Shown piece by piece: positions 52,292-62,018 of a stretch of 64,000 nucleotides of DNA (positions are counted from its first letter, which is position 1; each line of letters begins with the position of its first letter). The stretch spans positions 310,001-374,000 of the forward strand of contig NZ_JBBYXJ010000001.1 in the NCBI RefSeq assembly GCF_039655775.1. The letters run 5' to 3'. A model generated the notes under the pieces. That model saw only the letters and a program-made list of their open reading frames with translations. It made no database searches and was not told where the DNA came from. The stretch is from Iodidimonas sp. SYSU 1G8. GTDB taxonomy: Bacteria; Pseudomonadota; Alphaproteobacteria; SMXS01. The position numbers and the translations under genes are program-made.

Positions 52292-52831
52292 TTACTGATC
52301 CTTGGGCTTGCGCATCTTGTCGCGGTGATACAGCGGATCGGCCGGCTTGCGGGCGCCCGGCAGCATCTTGCTGGCGCTCAAATAGTCGCCGGTGGCCGGC
52401 TCCTTGCGGACCCAGTCGACCAGTTCGCTGCGATAGGCGATCTTCCACACACCGAAGCGGTTTTCGTAACGGTCCACATAACGGCCGCTGATGAACAGAT
52501 CGTATTCCTGGCCATCTTCCTCGATGCGGTGATGCGCCTGGTAATAGACCTCGCCGAACGCTTCCAGATCCTCGACGTCGATCTGGACCTGGCCGATCAT
52601 GTGATGGTTGGCCTTGTGCGGCCGCAGCGCGTTCTGGGCGAATTCCACGAAGCCATCCGGGCCACCCTCATAGATGCCGTAGGACAGCCAGGCGTCGGCG
52701 TGGAACACCGAACGATGCAGCACCGGGTCGAGCCGATCCTGGGCGCGCATGTAGTTCTGGACCAGCTGCATGATCTCGTCGCGGGCGATGATTTCGTGCA
52801 GGCGCTTTTCTTCCGACCACTTCAAATTCAT
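52292..52831 (-). CDS. SnoaL-like / ring-dioxygenase beta-fold protein
   Basis: A 179-residue cone-fold protein: RLHEIIARDEIMQLVQNYMR, then RLDPVLHRSVFHADAWLSYG and HHMIGQVQIDVEDLEAFGEV are the usual helices and strands. The family holds dehydratases, isomerases and the beta subunits of aromatic-ring dioxygenases. ATG 52831 with AGAGAATCGTC upstream starts the fold; upstream open sequence is not coding. No alpha dioxygenase subunit is near. Confidence 0.83.
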   Translation of the reverse strand: MNLKWSEEKRLHEIIARDEIMQLVQNYMRAQDRLDPVLHRSVFHADAWLSYGIYEGGPDGFVEFAQNALRPHKANHHMIGQVQIDVEDLEAFGEVYYQAHHRIEEDGQEYDLFISGRYVDRYENRFGVWKIAYRSELVDWVRKEPATGDYLSASKMLPGARKPADPLYHRDKMRKPKDQ

Positions 52832-52986
52832 GACGATTCTCTCCCTCGTGTCTGCCCGGCCCGTACAATGGCGGCTAGTTCCCTGGCGGTCAAACGTCCG
52901 TTGATGCCGGCAACCATTGACCGGGGCTGCCGCGCGGCCTAACCATGCGCTTTCAGGCGGATACACCATCTGGCGGAGGATTTCCG

Positions 52987-53400
52987 ATGGCGGCAGGACA
53001 GGTCGAGGCGGCGCGCGGCGGACTATTCGCTCTGTGGGGCGAGGCGCGCGCGCTGGGAGGCGTGCTGCTGTGCGCCGCGAGCTTCGGGCTGGGGTACTGG
53101 ATTCGCTACGACTTCGTCGAGCCCGAGGCCATGGGTGCGGCGTGCGAACGGGGCAATCCCTGGTGGTGCCCGCTCCGAACCGGCTTCATCATGTTCACGG
53201 AACTGAACGGCTTCGGCTGGCTGGCGCTGCTGCTGGCACTGGGCGGCGTGCTGGCGCTGATCCGCCGCAGCCCCGGGGTGGCCCGGCTCCTTGCGGTGGT
53301 CGCGCTGATCGCCGCTGGCTTCGGGATGATCCTCTACAACAACACCATGGCTGTCCCGGCCGCTGTGATCGCGCTGCTCTGCCTGATCCGCGCCCGCTGA
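52987..53400 (+). CDS. Small unrecognised membrane protein
   Basis: A 137-residue protein I do not recognise. Four hydrophobic helices at about 25-40, 70-90, 97-115 and 118-133. CERGNPWWCPLR between helices 1 and 2 holds two Cys that could pair outside the cytoplasm. ATG 52987 has GGAGG 7 bases upstream and is preferred to the ATG at 52945. Confidence 0.7.
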   Translation: MAAGQVEAARGGLFALWGEARALGGVLLCAASFGLGYWIRYDFVEPEAMGAACERGNPWWCPLRTGFIMFTELNGFGWLALLLALGGVLALIRRSPGVARLLAVVALIAAGFGMILYNNTMAVPAAVIALLCLIRAR

Positions 53401-53409
53401 CACAGCGTT

Positions 53410-55011
53410 CTAACCCCCTGAGTAGATGAGGCGGAGCACCTGGATTCGTTGCGTCATCGGCAGGGCCAGCGCTTCCGAATACATCGCCTGCATCACCGGA
53501 CAGACCTGGTCGCGCGGCGCCGTCTCGATCGATCCCAGCATCGTCACGGCGTCTTCTCCATATTTGTCCCGGATGTTCTCCAGGAGCAACGTGACCGCGG
53601 GTTGGGCCTCCTCTTCGCTCGGAAGGGTCAAGGCCGTCGCCGGCAGCGTGTCGAACACGAGGTCGAACGCCCTTGCTTCCCGCGCGATCAACTCCTCGTC
53701 GACATAGTCGTTCAGGTCGATGAGACGCGTGCCGTCAGGGAAGAGGAAGTGGCCGCACGCCTCGGGATCCTGGGCCTGAACCGCCTCGATCTGCCTTAGC
53801 GTGACTTTGGTGATCTCCAGCAGCGCGGCCTCGGAGGTATGCGGCAGGTATTTGCGCAACAGCATCCCGAAGGTCATCCGAAGATTGATCAGCGCTTGCT
53901 CTTCGGGAATGCCTTGCGCGAGGGACTCGGCATAATGATCAGCGAGGATGTGAAACGCCTTCGGATCGACCTTTTCGATGTTCCTGGCGAGCAGGACCGT
54001 CCTCAACTGTTCGCGAATGGCCTCGGAGGAGGCCCCGCCCGTGCCAGAGACAGCGAATTGTCCGCTGGACGCCCCCGTGACATATCCGGCGGCGATGGCT
54101 TCTTCCGTGGTCGGGTACCACATGCTGGAGTGGGCCGTGGCATAGCCTTCCTCCATGAAGGCGCGATCGACGCCGTGCGCGACCGCGTCATCGATCACGG
54201 ACTGCATGGTGAACCGCATATCCTGCTGATCGACGCCGGGGAATTTCCCCTGATGAAATCCCAACCGTTGCCCCGTGGACGGCACATAGCGTTCACGTCC
54301 GCCGAGAAACGCGATGGTACAGGCCGAGAGGCATCGGGAAGTGGTGATCGTGACCAGTTTCTTGCTGCGGATGAAGTCGCGCATCCTTACCGCCTCGGCG
54401 ATCCTGCCGCCGTTGCTGTTGAGATGGATGACCTTGACCGGGTTTCCGTCCATGGCCTGCCGTAACTGCTCTGTCGCGCCGAATTTGATGCTGCCGGCGA
54501 ATTCCAGTTCCGTGCCGTTATTGAGTAGGCGGATGTGGAAATTCCCGAGTTTGGTGTCGCCGGTGAGAATCCGGAAGGATTCCGCGAGCTGGGGAAGCAT
54601 GTTGGTCACGACGACGTTGCCGACCTGCACGAGTCCCACCAGCACCATCAACCGGGCAACGATCGCCCAGAATTTCTGGCCGCCGCGTGAAACGTGGTGC
54701 CCTGCCGATCGCCAGACGCCGACGATCTGCCACGTGGCTACCGCGAGGATAAATGACCAGAAGAAAGAAAGGGCGATGAACGACCAGACAGGCTGGTAAT
54801 CATCGAAAAGCGCGCTGAAGACCAGCGCGACGGCGATCATCAGGATATTGCCGAGAAAATTGTTGACCCAGTACGAAACCCCGAGCGAAAGCTGGCCACG
54901 CCAGTGGCGGATGATCCAGGAGCCGCCAAGCGGACCCTCGGGTGTCTCGGGAGAAGAGCTGACGGGTCTGAAATCTCGCGGACCTGCCGCGGTATTATCC
55001 GAAATATTCAC
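53410..55011 (-). CDS. Membrane-anchored ClpP/crotonase-fold serine protease-like protein
   Basis: A 533-residue protein. Three helices (about 48-68, 75-97 and 115-137) are followed by a ClpP-like fold: VIHLNSNGGRIAEAVRMRDF (GG 201-202), then TTSRCLSACTIAFLGGRERY with Ser 229 as probable nucleophile and GQRLGFHQGKF with His 253. The C-terminal 250 residues (from about 285) are helical and unrecognised. SppA and NfeD proteases are relatives. The active site faces the periplasm or the membrane if the helix count is right. The start follows GGGGGAAATTTA. Confidence 0.75.
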   Translation of the reverse strand: MNISDNTAAGPRDFRPVSSSPETPEGPLGGSWIIRHWRGQLSLGVSYWVNNFLGNILMIAVALVFSALFDDYQPVWSFIALSFFWSFILAVATWQIVGVWRSAGHHVSRGGQKFWAIVARLMVLVGLVQVGNVVVTNMLPQLAESFRILTGDTKLGNFHIRLLNNGTELEFAGSIKFGATEQLRQAMDGNPVKVIHLNSNGGRIAEAVRMRDFIRSKKLVTITTSRCLSACTIAFLGGRERYVPSTGQRLGFHQGKFPGVDQQDMRFTMQSVIDDAVAHGVDRAFMEEGYATAHSSMWYPTTEEAIAAGYVTGASSGQFAVSGTGGASSEAIREQLRTVLLARNIEKVDPKAFHILADHYAESLAQGIPEEQALINLRMTFGMLLRKYLPHTSEAALLEITKVTLRQIEAVQAQDPEACGHFLFPDGTRLIDLNDYVDEELIAREARAFDLVFDTLPATALTLPSEEEAQPAVTLLLENIRDKYGEDAVTMLGSIETAPRDQVCPVMQAMYSEALALPMTQRIQVLRLIYSGG

Positions 55012-55094
55012 TAAATTTCCCCCAGCAAGTATCGGTGGAATCTACCCGATACCTGCCGGAGAGCAAGGCGGCTTTGGTCACTCGCCGGGAAAAC

Positions 55095-56750
55095 TCATCC
55101 GATGGCGCCTCGCGTTCTGCCTCGGAACGCCAGGTCGATGCGCTTTGCTTCCCGGATGGCGAACCCCAACCACGGCACCGACAGCATCACGCAGGTCGCG
55201 GCCCATACGACCGCTTCCAGATTGATGAACTGATCGATGGCGAAAGGCCCGGCGATCAGCAGCAGGGCGGCCACCCAGGCTTCCTCCGGTTGAGGCTGGT
55301 CGCTCCGTTCACGGGTTGACGGCTGAAGGTGGAGCAGCAGGAAGGCCGCCGCGGGCAGCCAGAACGCCAGCTGCAGGAAGTCGCGGTGCCGGCCGTCAAG
55401 CGCCATGGAAAGGGCGAGAACGACCGCAGGGAGCATGACCGCCCAGTGATAGGCGCCGATGAGCTGTGCGCCGTCGAACTTCCGGTTCCTGAACGCCGAG
55501 ACGACGCCGTCGAAACCCGCGGGCTTGGGCACGTTGCGGCCACCCGCGACGGCGTAGATCAGCAGCGCGCCGCCAATGACCGCGAGCACCATCAGCCAGG
55601 AAATCCACACCCAGCCCCACCAGTTGTTGAGCACGATGAGCCCGAGCTGTGCCCCCAGCGCCCAGAGCGTCGCGCCGACGGCGGGGGCGACGAGGCCGAG
55701 GCCGATCCAGCGCGGCGCGGTGATCGGCTTGCGCCACAGCAGCGCCCAGGCAAAGGCCAGCAGCGAGACCGCTGCGGTGAATCCCGCCGCCAGTTTCCAG
55801 TTCGGCCACTCGCTGACCGGGCCGGTCAGCGGGAACTTCAGCACGCGGTCCTTGTCGAGGATGCCCCAATAGCCACCGACCGTGCCCTCCGGCATGCGCT
55901 TCCAGGGCTGGTCGATGGCCTCGATCAGATTGTAGGGGACGCCGATCGATTCCGCCTGCGCGGCGAACTCGCGCACGAAGCGGGCCTGATGCACGAGGGT
56001 GGGCGATCCGCCCGAGCGGGTCCGCCCCGCGGACGGCCAGCCGATCTCGCCGATCTGGACCGTCTTGCCGGGGAACAGCGTCTGGGTCTGTTCGATGATG
56101 CGGCGCGAATGGGCCTGCACCTCGTCGATGGACACGGGATGCGGATCATCCCAGTAGGGAAGAACGTGGACGGTCACCAGATCGACCGTCTCGCCCACCA
56201 CCGGGTTGCGGCGCCAGAATTCGTAGATATCGGCGTAGGTCACGGGGAAGTCCGTCCGTGCCTTGACCGAGGCGATGATGCGCGCCAGCCGTTCGCCCGT
56301 CATCTCCCGGCGCAGCAGCACTTCGTTGCCCACGATGATGGCGCGCACGGCCTGAGGATACTGATGCGCCAGCTCCAGCGCGCGATTGATCTCCAGTTCG
56401 TTGCGCTCGTCGTCGGCGCCGATCCAGATGCCGACCATTACCTTGATGCCCGCGTCTGCGGCGGCCTTCATGGTCTTGCCCTGGTCGCCGAGCATGGAAT
56501 AGGTGCGGATGCAGTCGGTGTACTGGGACAGGATCTTCAGATCGTTCTCGATCATGCCGTCGGGCACCGAAAACAGGCCGTCCTTGGCGTTGAGCGGAGA
56601 CGAAGCGTCGGTCGCCGGCGTGTAGGAGAGGCACTGCAGGTGGCCGCGCGGCACATCCACGATGTCGATGGGGCGGCCCAAATGCGCCCAGAGCGCGTAG
56701 GAGACAACCCCGGCGATGATCAGCGCGACGATGGAAGCGATACGGGACAT
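55095..56750 (-). CDS. GH17-type membrane glycoside hydrolase/transglycosylase
   Basis: A 551-residue protein. An N-terminal membrane helix is followed by a GH17 barrel (about 35-290) with acid/base Glu in IIVGNEVLLRREM and nucleophile Glu in VQIGEIGWPSAGR; the C-terminal half has eight or more helices. Bacterial GH17 proteins beside glucan synthases branch or remodel beta-1,3-glucan. ATG 56750 is used; a start 20 bases upstream is also open. The gene lies 64 bases downstream of the NdvB-like synthase gene, and its GH17 part resembles that synthase's N-terminal domain. Confidence 0.83.
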   Translation of the reverse strand: MSRIASIVALIIAGVVSYALWAHLGRPIDIVDVPRGHLQCLSYTPATDASSPLNAKDGLFSVPDGMIENDLKILSQYTDCIRTYSMLGDQGKTMKAAADAGIKVMVGIWIGADDERNELEINRALELAHQYPQAVRAIIVGNEVLLRREMTGERLARIIASVKARTDFPVTYADIYEFWRRNPVVGETVDLVTVHVLPYWDDPHPVSIDEVQAHSRRIIEQTQTLFPGKTVQIGEIGWPSAGRTRSGGSPTLVHQARFVREFAAQAESIGVPYNLIEAIDQPWKRMPEGTVGGYWGILDKDRVLKFPLTGPVSEWPNWKLAAGFTAAVSLLAFAWALLWRKPITAPRWIGLGLVAPAVGATLWALGAQLGLIVLNNWWGWVWISWLMVLAVIGGALLIYAVAGGRNVPKPAGFDGVVSAFRNRKFDGAQLIGAYHWAVMLPAVVLALSMALDGRHRDFLQLAFWLPAAAFLLLHLQPSTRERSDQPQPEEAWVAALLLIAGPFAIDQFINLEAVVWAATCVMLSVPWLGFAIREAKRIDLAFRGRTRGAIG

Positions 56751-56814
56751 GAGGAGCCTCTGGCGGGACATCAATGGGCTGGATGTATCCCAAGCCCCGA
56801 GATTTAGAAAGGCG

Positions 56815-59415
56815 TTACGCCGCCTTCGCCTGCGAGACGGTGGGCGCGGCGCTGTTCCCGGCCGTCGTGTCCGGACTCTGCCGGAACCAGCCACGGGCCC
56901 GCTCCAGCCCGAAGAGCAGCGGCGCGGCGAGGAACGGCAGGCTCTGCACCGCCAGGGTCGCGGCGAAGACATAACGTTCCGGTGTCTGGAACTCGTTGGT
57001 CGCGATCAGGGCGGCGGAACCGATCAGCAGCAATACGCCCACCGCGCTCTCGACCCGGACCGGGCTCTTGGAGCCGCCCTTGTTGCCGCCGCCCTTGGCG
57101 GTAACCTTGAAGGGCAGCGCATCGCTGACGAGGCCCCGTCCGACCGCGTGGGCCACCGTGAATTGCAGGCTCATGGCGGCGAGGGCCGCACCGAAGATGC
57201 GGTGGGCCGGAATCTTCACCCGGGTGATGTAGAGCAGGACGCAGTGTAGCAGGTTCACGCCGAACGCGACCAGGATCGGCAGCGTGAACGGCAGCATGGG
57301 AATCATCATGTCGGCCAGGATGATCATCGGCACCCAGAACAGATTCAGGAACGCCGTCAGTACGCCGAACGCGTCGGAGATCCAGTAGCTCCAACCCGCG
57401 ATGAACTGGCTCTTCTGCCGATAGTTCAGGCCCGGCGCGGAAGGCTTCATGTGCGGCCAATGCTTGCGGATGATCTGCATGGCGCCATAGGCCCAGCGGT
57501 GCCGCTGGGTCTTGAACGCCTCGAACGTATCCGGCAACAGACCCCACCCGTAGCGGCGATTGGTATAGGTGCCCTCGTAGCCGGCCTCCAGCAGGCGCAG
57601 GCCGAGTTCGGTGTCCTCGGTGATCGTCGCCGTGCTCCAGCCGCCGACCTCGTCGAAATGGGACCGCCGGATCAGCAGCATGGTGCCGTGGGCGATCAGG
57701 GCGTTGCGCTCGTTGCGCTGGACCATGCCGATATCGAAGAAGCCGGCATACTCGCTGTTGATGGCGGTCTTGAACGCCGATTCCGGGCCATCGCGGTGAT
57801 CCTGCGGCGCCTGGACGAAGGCAATCTTCGGGTCGGCGAATGCCGGCACCAGATCCTTCAGCCAGTTCTTGTCCACCACGTAATCGGCGTCGATGAGGGC
57901 CAGGACCTCGGCATCGGGAGAAACCTGTTCCATGGCCAGGGTCAAGGCGCCGGCCTTGAAGCCCTTGACGTTCTGCAGATTGAGGAACTTGAAGCGCGGC
58001 CCCAGCGTACGGCAATGGGCCTGAACCGGTCCCCAATGCGCCTCATCCGGCGTGTTGTTGATGATGACCATGACTTCGAAGTCAGGATAGTCGAGCCGTG
58101 CCAGGCTGCTCAGCGTCTCGTTGAGCATGTCCGGATTCTCGCGGTAGGCGGGAACCTGGATGGAGACCTTGGGATACTGGAAATCGGGCGTCGCCGGCAC
58201 CGGTTGCGGCAGCAGGCGGATCGGCCGCCGGCCCACGGTGACTTCCGCCACCTCGTCGATCTTCAGCAGGGTCATGGCCGTCAGCGGCCACATCAGCAGG
58301 AAGCCGATGCCCCAGGCGATCGCCGAGCCCGTGTTCAGATAGTTCTCGAACGGGTAGGCGAGGGCTAGCGCGACGCCCGCTGCCAGCGCCTGCGCCGACA
58401 GCGCGACTGCCAGCGCGTGGCCGAATGCCGTGCGGCGGCGACCCAGCGCGATGGCGCTCAGCAGCGCGCCGAGCACCATGGCGACGGCGGCGGTGCGGCC
58501 ATGGCTGGCATCGTTGACTTCGCCCTGCAGCAGGAACTTGGCCTTGCCCGAGGCATCGAACAATCCCCAATACGGCCCGACACTGCCCTCGTTGGTCTTC
58601 CAGGGCTGGTCGTACGCCTCCATCAGATTGTATTCGGCGTCGCGTTCGTCGGCCATGTTCAGGAAGCCGCGGATCAACTCGGCCTGGCGCAGCATGTTGG
58701 GCACCGATCCGTAGACGTTCGAGCCCTGGCTCGGCCAGCCGAATTCGGCGATGACGACCCGCTTGCCGGGGAACGTCGCCTTCAGGCGCTCATAGTTCGC
58801 CATGGTGTGCTCGAGAGCGCCATCGGCAGGAACGCCTTCCCAATAGGGAAGGATATGGGCGGAGATGAAATCGACCTCGTTGACCAGCGTCGGATTCGCG
58901 ATCCACTCGTCATAGGTTTCGCCGGTGGTGACCGGAACACGGCTGCGCCGGCGCACTTCTCGGATGTAGCCGGTCAGTTCCTCGAGGGTCAGTTCGCTGC
59001 GCAGCAGCGTTTCATTGCCCACGACGATGGAGCGGATATTCGGCAGCGTGTTGGCCATGTGCAGCGCGGATTCGATCTCGCGCTTGTTGTTCTGCTCGTC
59101 CCGTCCCAGCCAGATGCCGAGACTGACGGCGATGCCGCGCTCGTTGGCCAGCCGGGGCACCTCCGCCGCCAGACCCGTCGAGGCATAAAGCCGAACCTGC
59201 GACGAGACGGTCTTGACCCGGTCGAGCATGTCGCCGACGCGCTGCAGCGCCGCGGGCGTGATGGGGGCGGTGGCCGCTTTCGGCCCGCCCACGTCCAACG
59301 AGACGGATTGCACCCGGGTGGTGACCTCGGGCGGGATGCTCATGTCATAGGAAATGAACCAGGCATAGGCCTGGACCAGGGCGCCGATGATGATCGCCAG
59401 AACGATATTGCGCAT
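56815..59415 (-). CDS. NdvB-like glucan synthase: GH17-like domain fused to GT2
   Basis: An 866-residue protein. N-terminal helix, GH17-like barrel (about 35-285) with Glu in SIVVGNETLLRSEL and VVIAEFGWPSQGS, helices, then a GT2 domain from about 425: VSIQVPAYRENPDM, ALIDADYVVDKNW, HGTMLLIRRSHFDEVGG, TITEDTELGLRLLEAGY and QRHRW (D, D-x-D, TED, Q-x-x-RW). More membrane helices follow. The layout is that of Pseudomonas and Bradyrhizobium beta-glucan synthases which make cyclic beta-1,3 (and 1,6) glucans. Intrinsic acyl modification by OpgC-like enzymes is known in this pathway. Confidence 0.87.
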   Translation of the reverse strand: MRNIVLAIIIGALVQAYAWFISYDMSIPPEVTTRVQSVSLDVGGPKAATAPITPAALQRVGDMLDRVKTVSSQVRLYASTGLAAEVPRLANERGIAVSLGIWLGRDEQNNKREIESALHMANTLPNIRSIVVGNETLLRSELTLEELTGYIREVRRRSRVPVTTGETYDEWIANPTLVNEVDFISAHILPYWEGVPADGALEHTMANYERLKATFPGKRVVIAEFGWPSQGSNVYGSVPNMLRQAELIRGFLNMADERDAEYNLMEAYDQPWKTNEGSVGPYWGLFDASGKAKFLLQGEVNDASHGRTAAVAMVLGALLSAIALGRRRTAFGHALAVALSAQALAAGVALALAYPFENYLNTGSAIAWGIGFLLMWPLTAMTLLKIDEVAEVTVGRRPIRLLPQPVPATPDFQYPKVSIQVPAYRENPDMLNETLSSLARLDYPDFEVMVIINNTPDEAHWGPVQAHCRTLGPRFKFLNLQNVKGFKAGALTLAMEQVSPDAEVLALIDADYVVDKNWLKDLVPAFADPKIAFVQAPQDHRDGPESAFKTAINSEYAGFFDIGMVQRNERNALIAHGTMLLIRRSHFDEVGGWSTATITEDTELGLRLLEAGYEGTYTNRRYGWGLLPDTFEAFKTQRHRWAYGAMQIIRKHWPHMKPSAPGLNYRQKSQFIAGWSYWISDAFGVLTAFLNLFWVPMIILADMMIPMLPFTLPILVAFGVNLLHCVLLYITRVKIPAHRIFGAALAAMSLQFTVAHAVGRGLVSDALPFKVTAKGGGNKGGSKSPVRVESAVGVLLLIGSAALIATNEFQTPERYVFAATLAVQSLPFLAAPLLFGLERARGWFRQSPDTTAGNSAAPTVSQAKAA

Positions 59416-59532
59416 CAGTGAGAGAACTCGTGGCGCTGCAAGGCGGTCCTCAACGGTTGCGATACACCGGAATGCTGATCCCGGCCGATGATTTCAGCAA
59501 GGGAAGAAGGCGAGGCCGTGACCGAGGCCTGC

Positions 59533-59955
59533 TTATTTCGCCTGCTTGCGTTCCGGTTTGGCGGCCGCGTTCGCGTTCGCCTCCACTTCGCTTTCGCGGT
59601 TCGGCGTCAGTGTTTCCCAGCAGTTCTTCACCAGAATATCGTTCTTCGGGCGTGCCGCGCCGACGGGGGCATCGACCGCGCAGGCGAAAGCCTGCGGGAT
59701 GCGGTCGCCGGGGCATTTGAACTTCTCGTAGAACCCCAGATGATCATTCGCCGCGATCGTGTCCTCGCGCAGCAGGGCATGCAGCACGCGGGTTCCGGTC
59801 CAGTAGCACTGGCCCTGCAGGAAGGGCGGCTTGGGCTCTTCCTTCACCTTGGCGGACTTGGTCTGGGCCAGGGCAGGGCTCACGGGCACCACCGTGGTCG
59901 CGAGCGAGGCGATAAGGCACAGGGCGGCTGTAGTGAAGGCGAAACGATGAGTCAT
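59533..59955 (-). CDS. Small exported protein of unknown function
   Basis: A 140-residue protein I do not recognise. Signal peptide (hydrophobic 8-25, cleavage after SPALAQ), then a mature part with four Cys (GQCYWTGT, KCPGD, ACAVD, NCWET) that may pair in the periplasm, and an Ala/Lys-rich tail. It is upstream of the glucan synthase gene on the same strand (117 bases) and may belong to that unit. Confidence 0.7.
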   Translation of the reverse strand: MTHRFAFTTAALCLIASLATTVVPVSPALAQTKSAKVKEEPKPPFLQGQCYWTGTRVLHALLREDTIAANDHLGFYEKFKCPGDRIPQAFACAVDAPVGAARPKNDILVKNCWETLTPNRESEVEANANAAAKPERKQAK

Positions 59956-60171
59956 CTAGTCACTGCGCTTGGGAATGTCGGGCGGGTTTAACGGCTAACG
60001 GACAAGGGCGGCTTTTCCACATGGGGCGGTGGGCCGTTCGGCCATTGATGCGCCTGAAGATAAGCTCTCCACCATGGAATGCAACGCTTCTGTTGGCTTA
60101 GGGCGTGCCTTGCAACCATTGTCGTAAAGGCGATACGATCGCGCCAACGTGAATTTCCGGGGAGATCGATC

Positions 60172-60726
60172 ATGAGCAACGTTTTTGGCGCGGTGGTGCA
60201 GCAGGGCTATGTGGTGCCCGATATCGACGCGGCGATGAAGCACTGGACAGCCCGGGGAATCGGGCCGTTTTTCATGGAGCACCTGAAGAATTTCGACGGC
60301 GTCGTCGACGGCAAGCCGGTCAAGCTCGAGCTGAAGGCCGCCTTCGCCTATTCGGGCGACCAGCAGATCGAGGTCATCCAGCCGATGGGTGATACGCCCT
60401 GCATCTACGAGGAGTATCTGCGCACGCATCCGGAAGGTGGTTTGCAGCATCTCGCGGTCTGGTGCGAGGGCACCATCGCCGAAAAGCTGGAGGAGCTGAA
60501 GCGGAAGGGGATGGACTTCATCGTCCGCCAGAATTACGGCGATGCCCATGCCTATATCGATTCCGTCGATCAGCCGGGCGTCATGATCCAGCTGATGGCG
60601 AAGGGCGAAATGATCGAGAAGATGTTCGCGATCATCAAGGACGGCTCGGAAAGCTGGGACGGCAAGACCGATCCCGTGCGCCGCATCGACTGGTCGACCG
60701 GTACGCCCGTCGTCAAGGCCGCGTAA
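60172..60726 (+). CDS. VOC-fold (glyoxalase/dioxygenase) protein
   Basis: A 184-residue vicinal-oxygen-chelate protein. FGAVVQQGYVVPDIDAAMKH starts the fold, with EGGLQHLAVWCEGT carrying a metal-binding His and PGVMIQLMAKGEM near the final strand. The family covers glyoxalases, epimerases and extradiol enzymes; the metal ligands here cannot all be placed. ATG 60172 is chosen at the fold start. A terminator follows. Confidence 0.87.
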   Translation: MSNVFGAVVQQGYVVPDIDAAMKHWTARGIGPFFMEHLKNFDGVVDGKPVKLELKAAFAYSGDQQIEVIQPMGDTPCIYEEYLRTHPEGGLQHLAVWCEGTIAEKLEELKRKGMDFIVRQNYGDAHAYIDSVDQPGVMIQLMAKGEMIEKMFAIIKDGSESWDGKTDPVRRIDWSTGTPVVKAA

Positions 60727-60749
60727 GCGTTCCGCCCAGCAGGAATCAG

Positions 60750-60785
60750 AACGGCGCGCCCCGAGGGACGCGCCGTTTCTTTTTG
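60750..60785 (+). terminator. Rho-independent terminator after the VOC gene
   Basis: AACGGCGCGCC and GGGACGCGCCGTT pair as a stem of about 9 perfect base pairs plus looser closing pairs and GAG loop, followed by TCTTTTTG. Confidence 0.85.
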
Positions 60786-60801
60786 TCCGATCGCCTGCGG
60801 C

Positions 60802-61842
60802 CTAGAGCATGGTCTCGGCGACGACCTTGAGCGCCTCGGGCGAGGTGCGGCCGATCAGCATGGAGCCGATGTGCTTCTTCTTGGCGGCTTCCTTCCACGG
60901 AGCAAGCAGTTCCTTGATGCGCTCCTTCGGGCCGCACAGGGCGACGGCGTCGACCATGGCGTCGGGAATGGCGGCGGCCGCCTCGGCCTTCTTGCCGGAC
61001 AGGAACAGGTCCTGGATCTTGACGGCCTCGTCCACGAAACCCAGACGCTTGGCATAGTCGTTGTAGAAGTTCTTCGAGCGCGCGCCCATGCCGCCGACGT
61101 AGAGCGCCATGCCCGGGCGCACCTTGTTGCGGCACTCGTCGATGTCGTCGCCCAGCACCACGTTGACGAACGGCGCCACGTCGAACTTGTCGAGCGACTT
61201 GCCGTTGCCCGCCTTGGCGAAGCCCTTGTTGATGTCTTCCTCGAACACGTCGAAGCGCTCGGGATTCATCCAGATCGGGAAGAAGCCGTCGGCGACCTCG
61301 GCCGAGGCGCGGATACCGGCGGGCGTGATCGCGGCGGTGTAGATCGGCAGGTTCGGGTCGCCGTGCAGGATCGACTTCAGCGGCTTGCCGAGGCCGGTCG
61401 CGCCCGGGCCGTCATAGGGAATGCGATATTCCTCGCCCTTGTATTCCAGCGGCCCTTCGCGCTTCAGGATCTGCCGGACGATCTCGACATATTCCTTCAC
61501 CTTCACCATGGGCTTGCCATAGGGAACGCCGTGCCAGCCTTCGGCGACCTGCGGGCCGGACGGGCCGAGGCCAAGGATGAAGCGGCCGCCCGAAAGCTCC
61601 TGCAGGCTCATCGCCGTCATGGCGGTGCAGGCCGGGGTCCGGGCGGGAATCTGCATGATCGAGGTGCCGACCTTGATCTTGGACGTCTGGGCCAGAACCC
61701 AGGCCGCCGGAGTCACCGCGTCCGAGCCATAGGCCTCGGCGGTCCAGGCGGAATCGTATCCCAGGCTCTCGGCCAGCTTGACCGTTTCGATACCCAAATC
61801 CATCCGGCCACCGGAATAGCCCAGCAAAATCCCCAGCTTCAT
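60802..61842 (-). CDS. LLM-class flavin- or F420-dependent oxidoreductase
   Basis: A 346-residue TIM-barrel oxidoreductase of the luciferase-like monooxygenase superfamily. MKLGILLGYSGGRMDLGIET, GYDSAWTAEAYGSDAVTPAA, QIPARTPACTAMTAMSLQEL and GGRFILGLGPSGPQVAEGWH are diagnostic. Close relatives use F420 in actinobacteria; proteobacterial members may use FMN. The cofactor is not decided. It is divergent from the alanine racemase gene. Confidence 0.92.
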   Translation of the reverse strand: MKLGILLGYSGGRMDLGIETVKLAESLGYDSAWTAEAYGSDAVTPAAWVLAQTSKIKVGTSIMQIPARTPACTAMTAMSLQELSGGRFILGLGPSGPQVAEGWHGVPYGKPMVKVKEYVEIVRQILKREGPLEYKGEEYRIPYDGPGATGLGKPLKSILHGDPNLPIYTAAITPAGIRASAEVADGFFPIWMNPERFDVFEEDINKGFAKAGNGKSLDKFDVAPFVNVVLGDDIDECRNKVRPGMALYVGGMGARSKNFYNDYAKRLGFVDEAVKIQDLFLSGKKAEAAAAIPDAMVDAVALCGPKERIKELLAPWKEAAKKKHIGSMLIGRTSPEALKVVAETML

Positions 61843-62018
61843 CTGACATCCCTTTCGGTTGTATGGCTTGGGCGGATGTTACCGCCCAGTTCGCCGCCAC
61901 ATTAGGTGATTCCCATACCCTCGCAACTCAATTGTCGCAAGCCAAGAAGGGAAAACCGCTTGCGCCATTCGGGCGCCTATGGTGCAAACGACCGAGCCGC
62001 ACGAAACTTCGACCCAGG

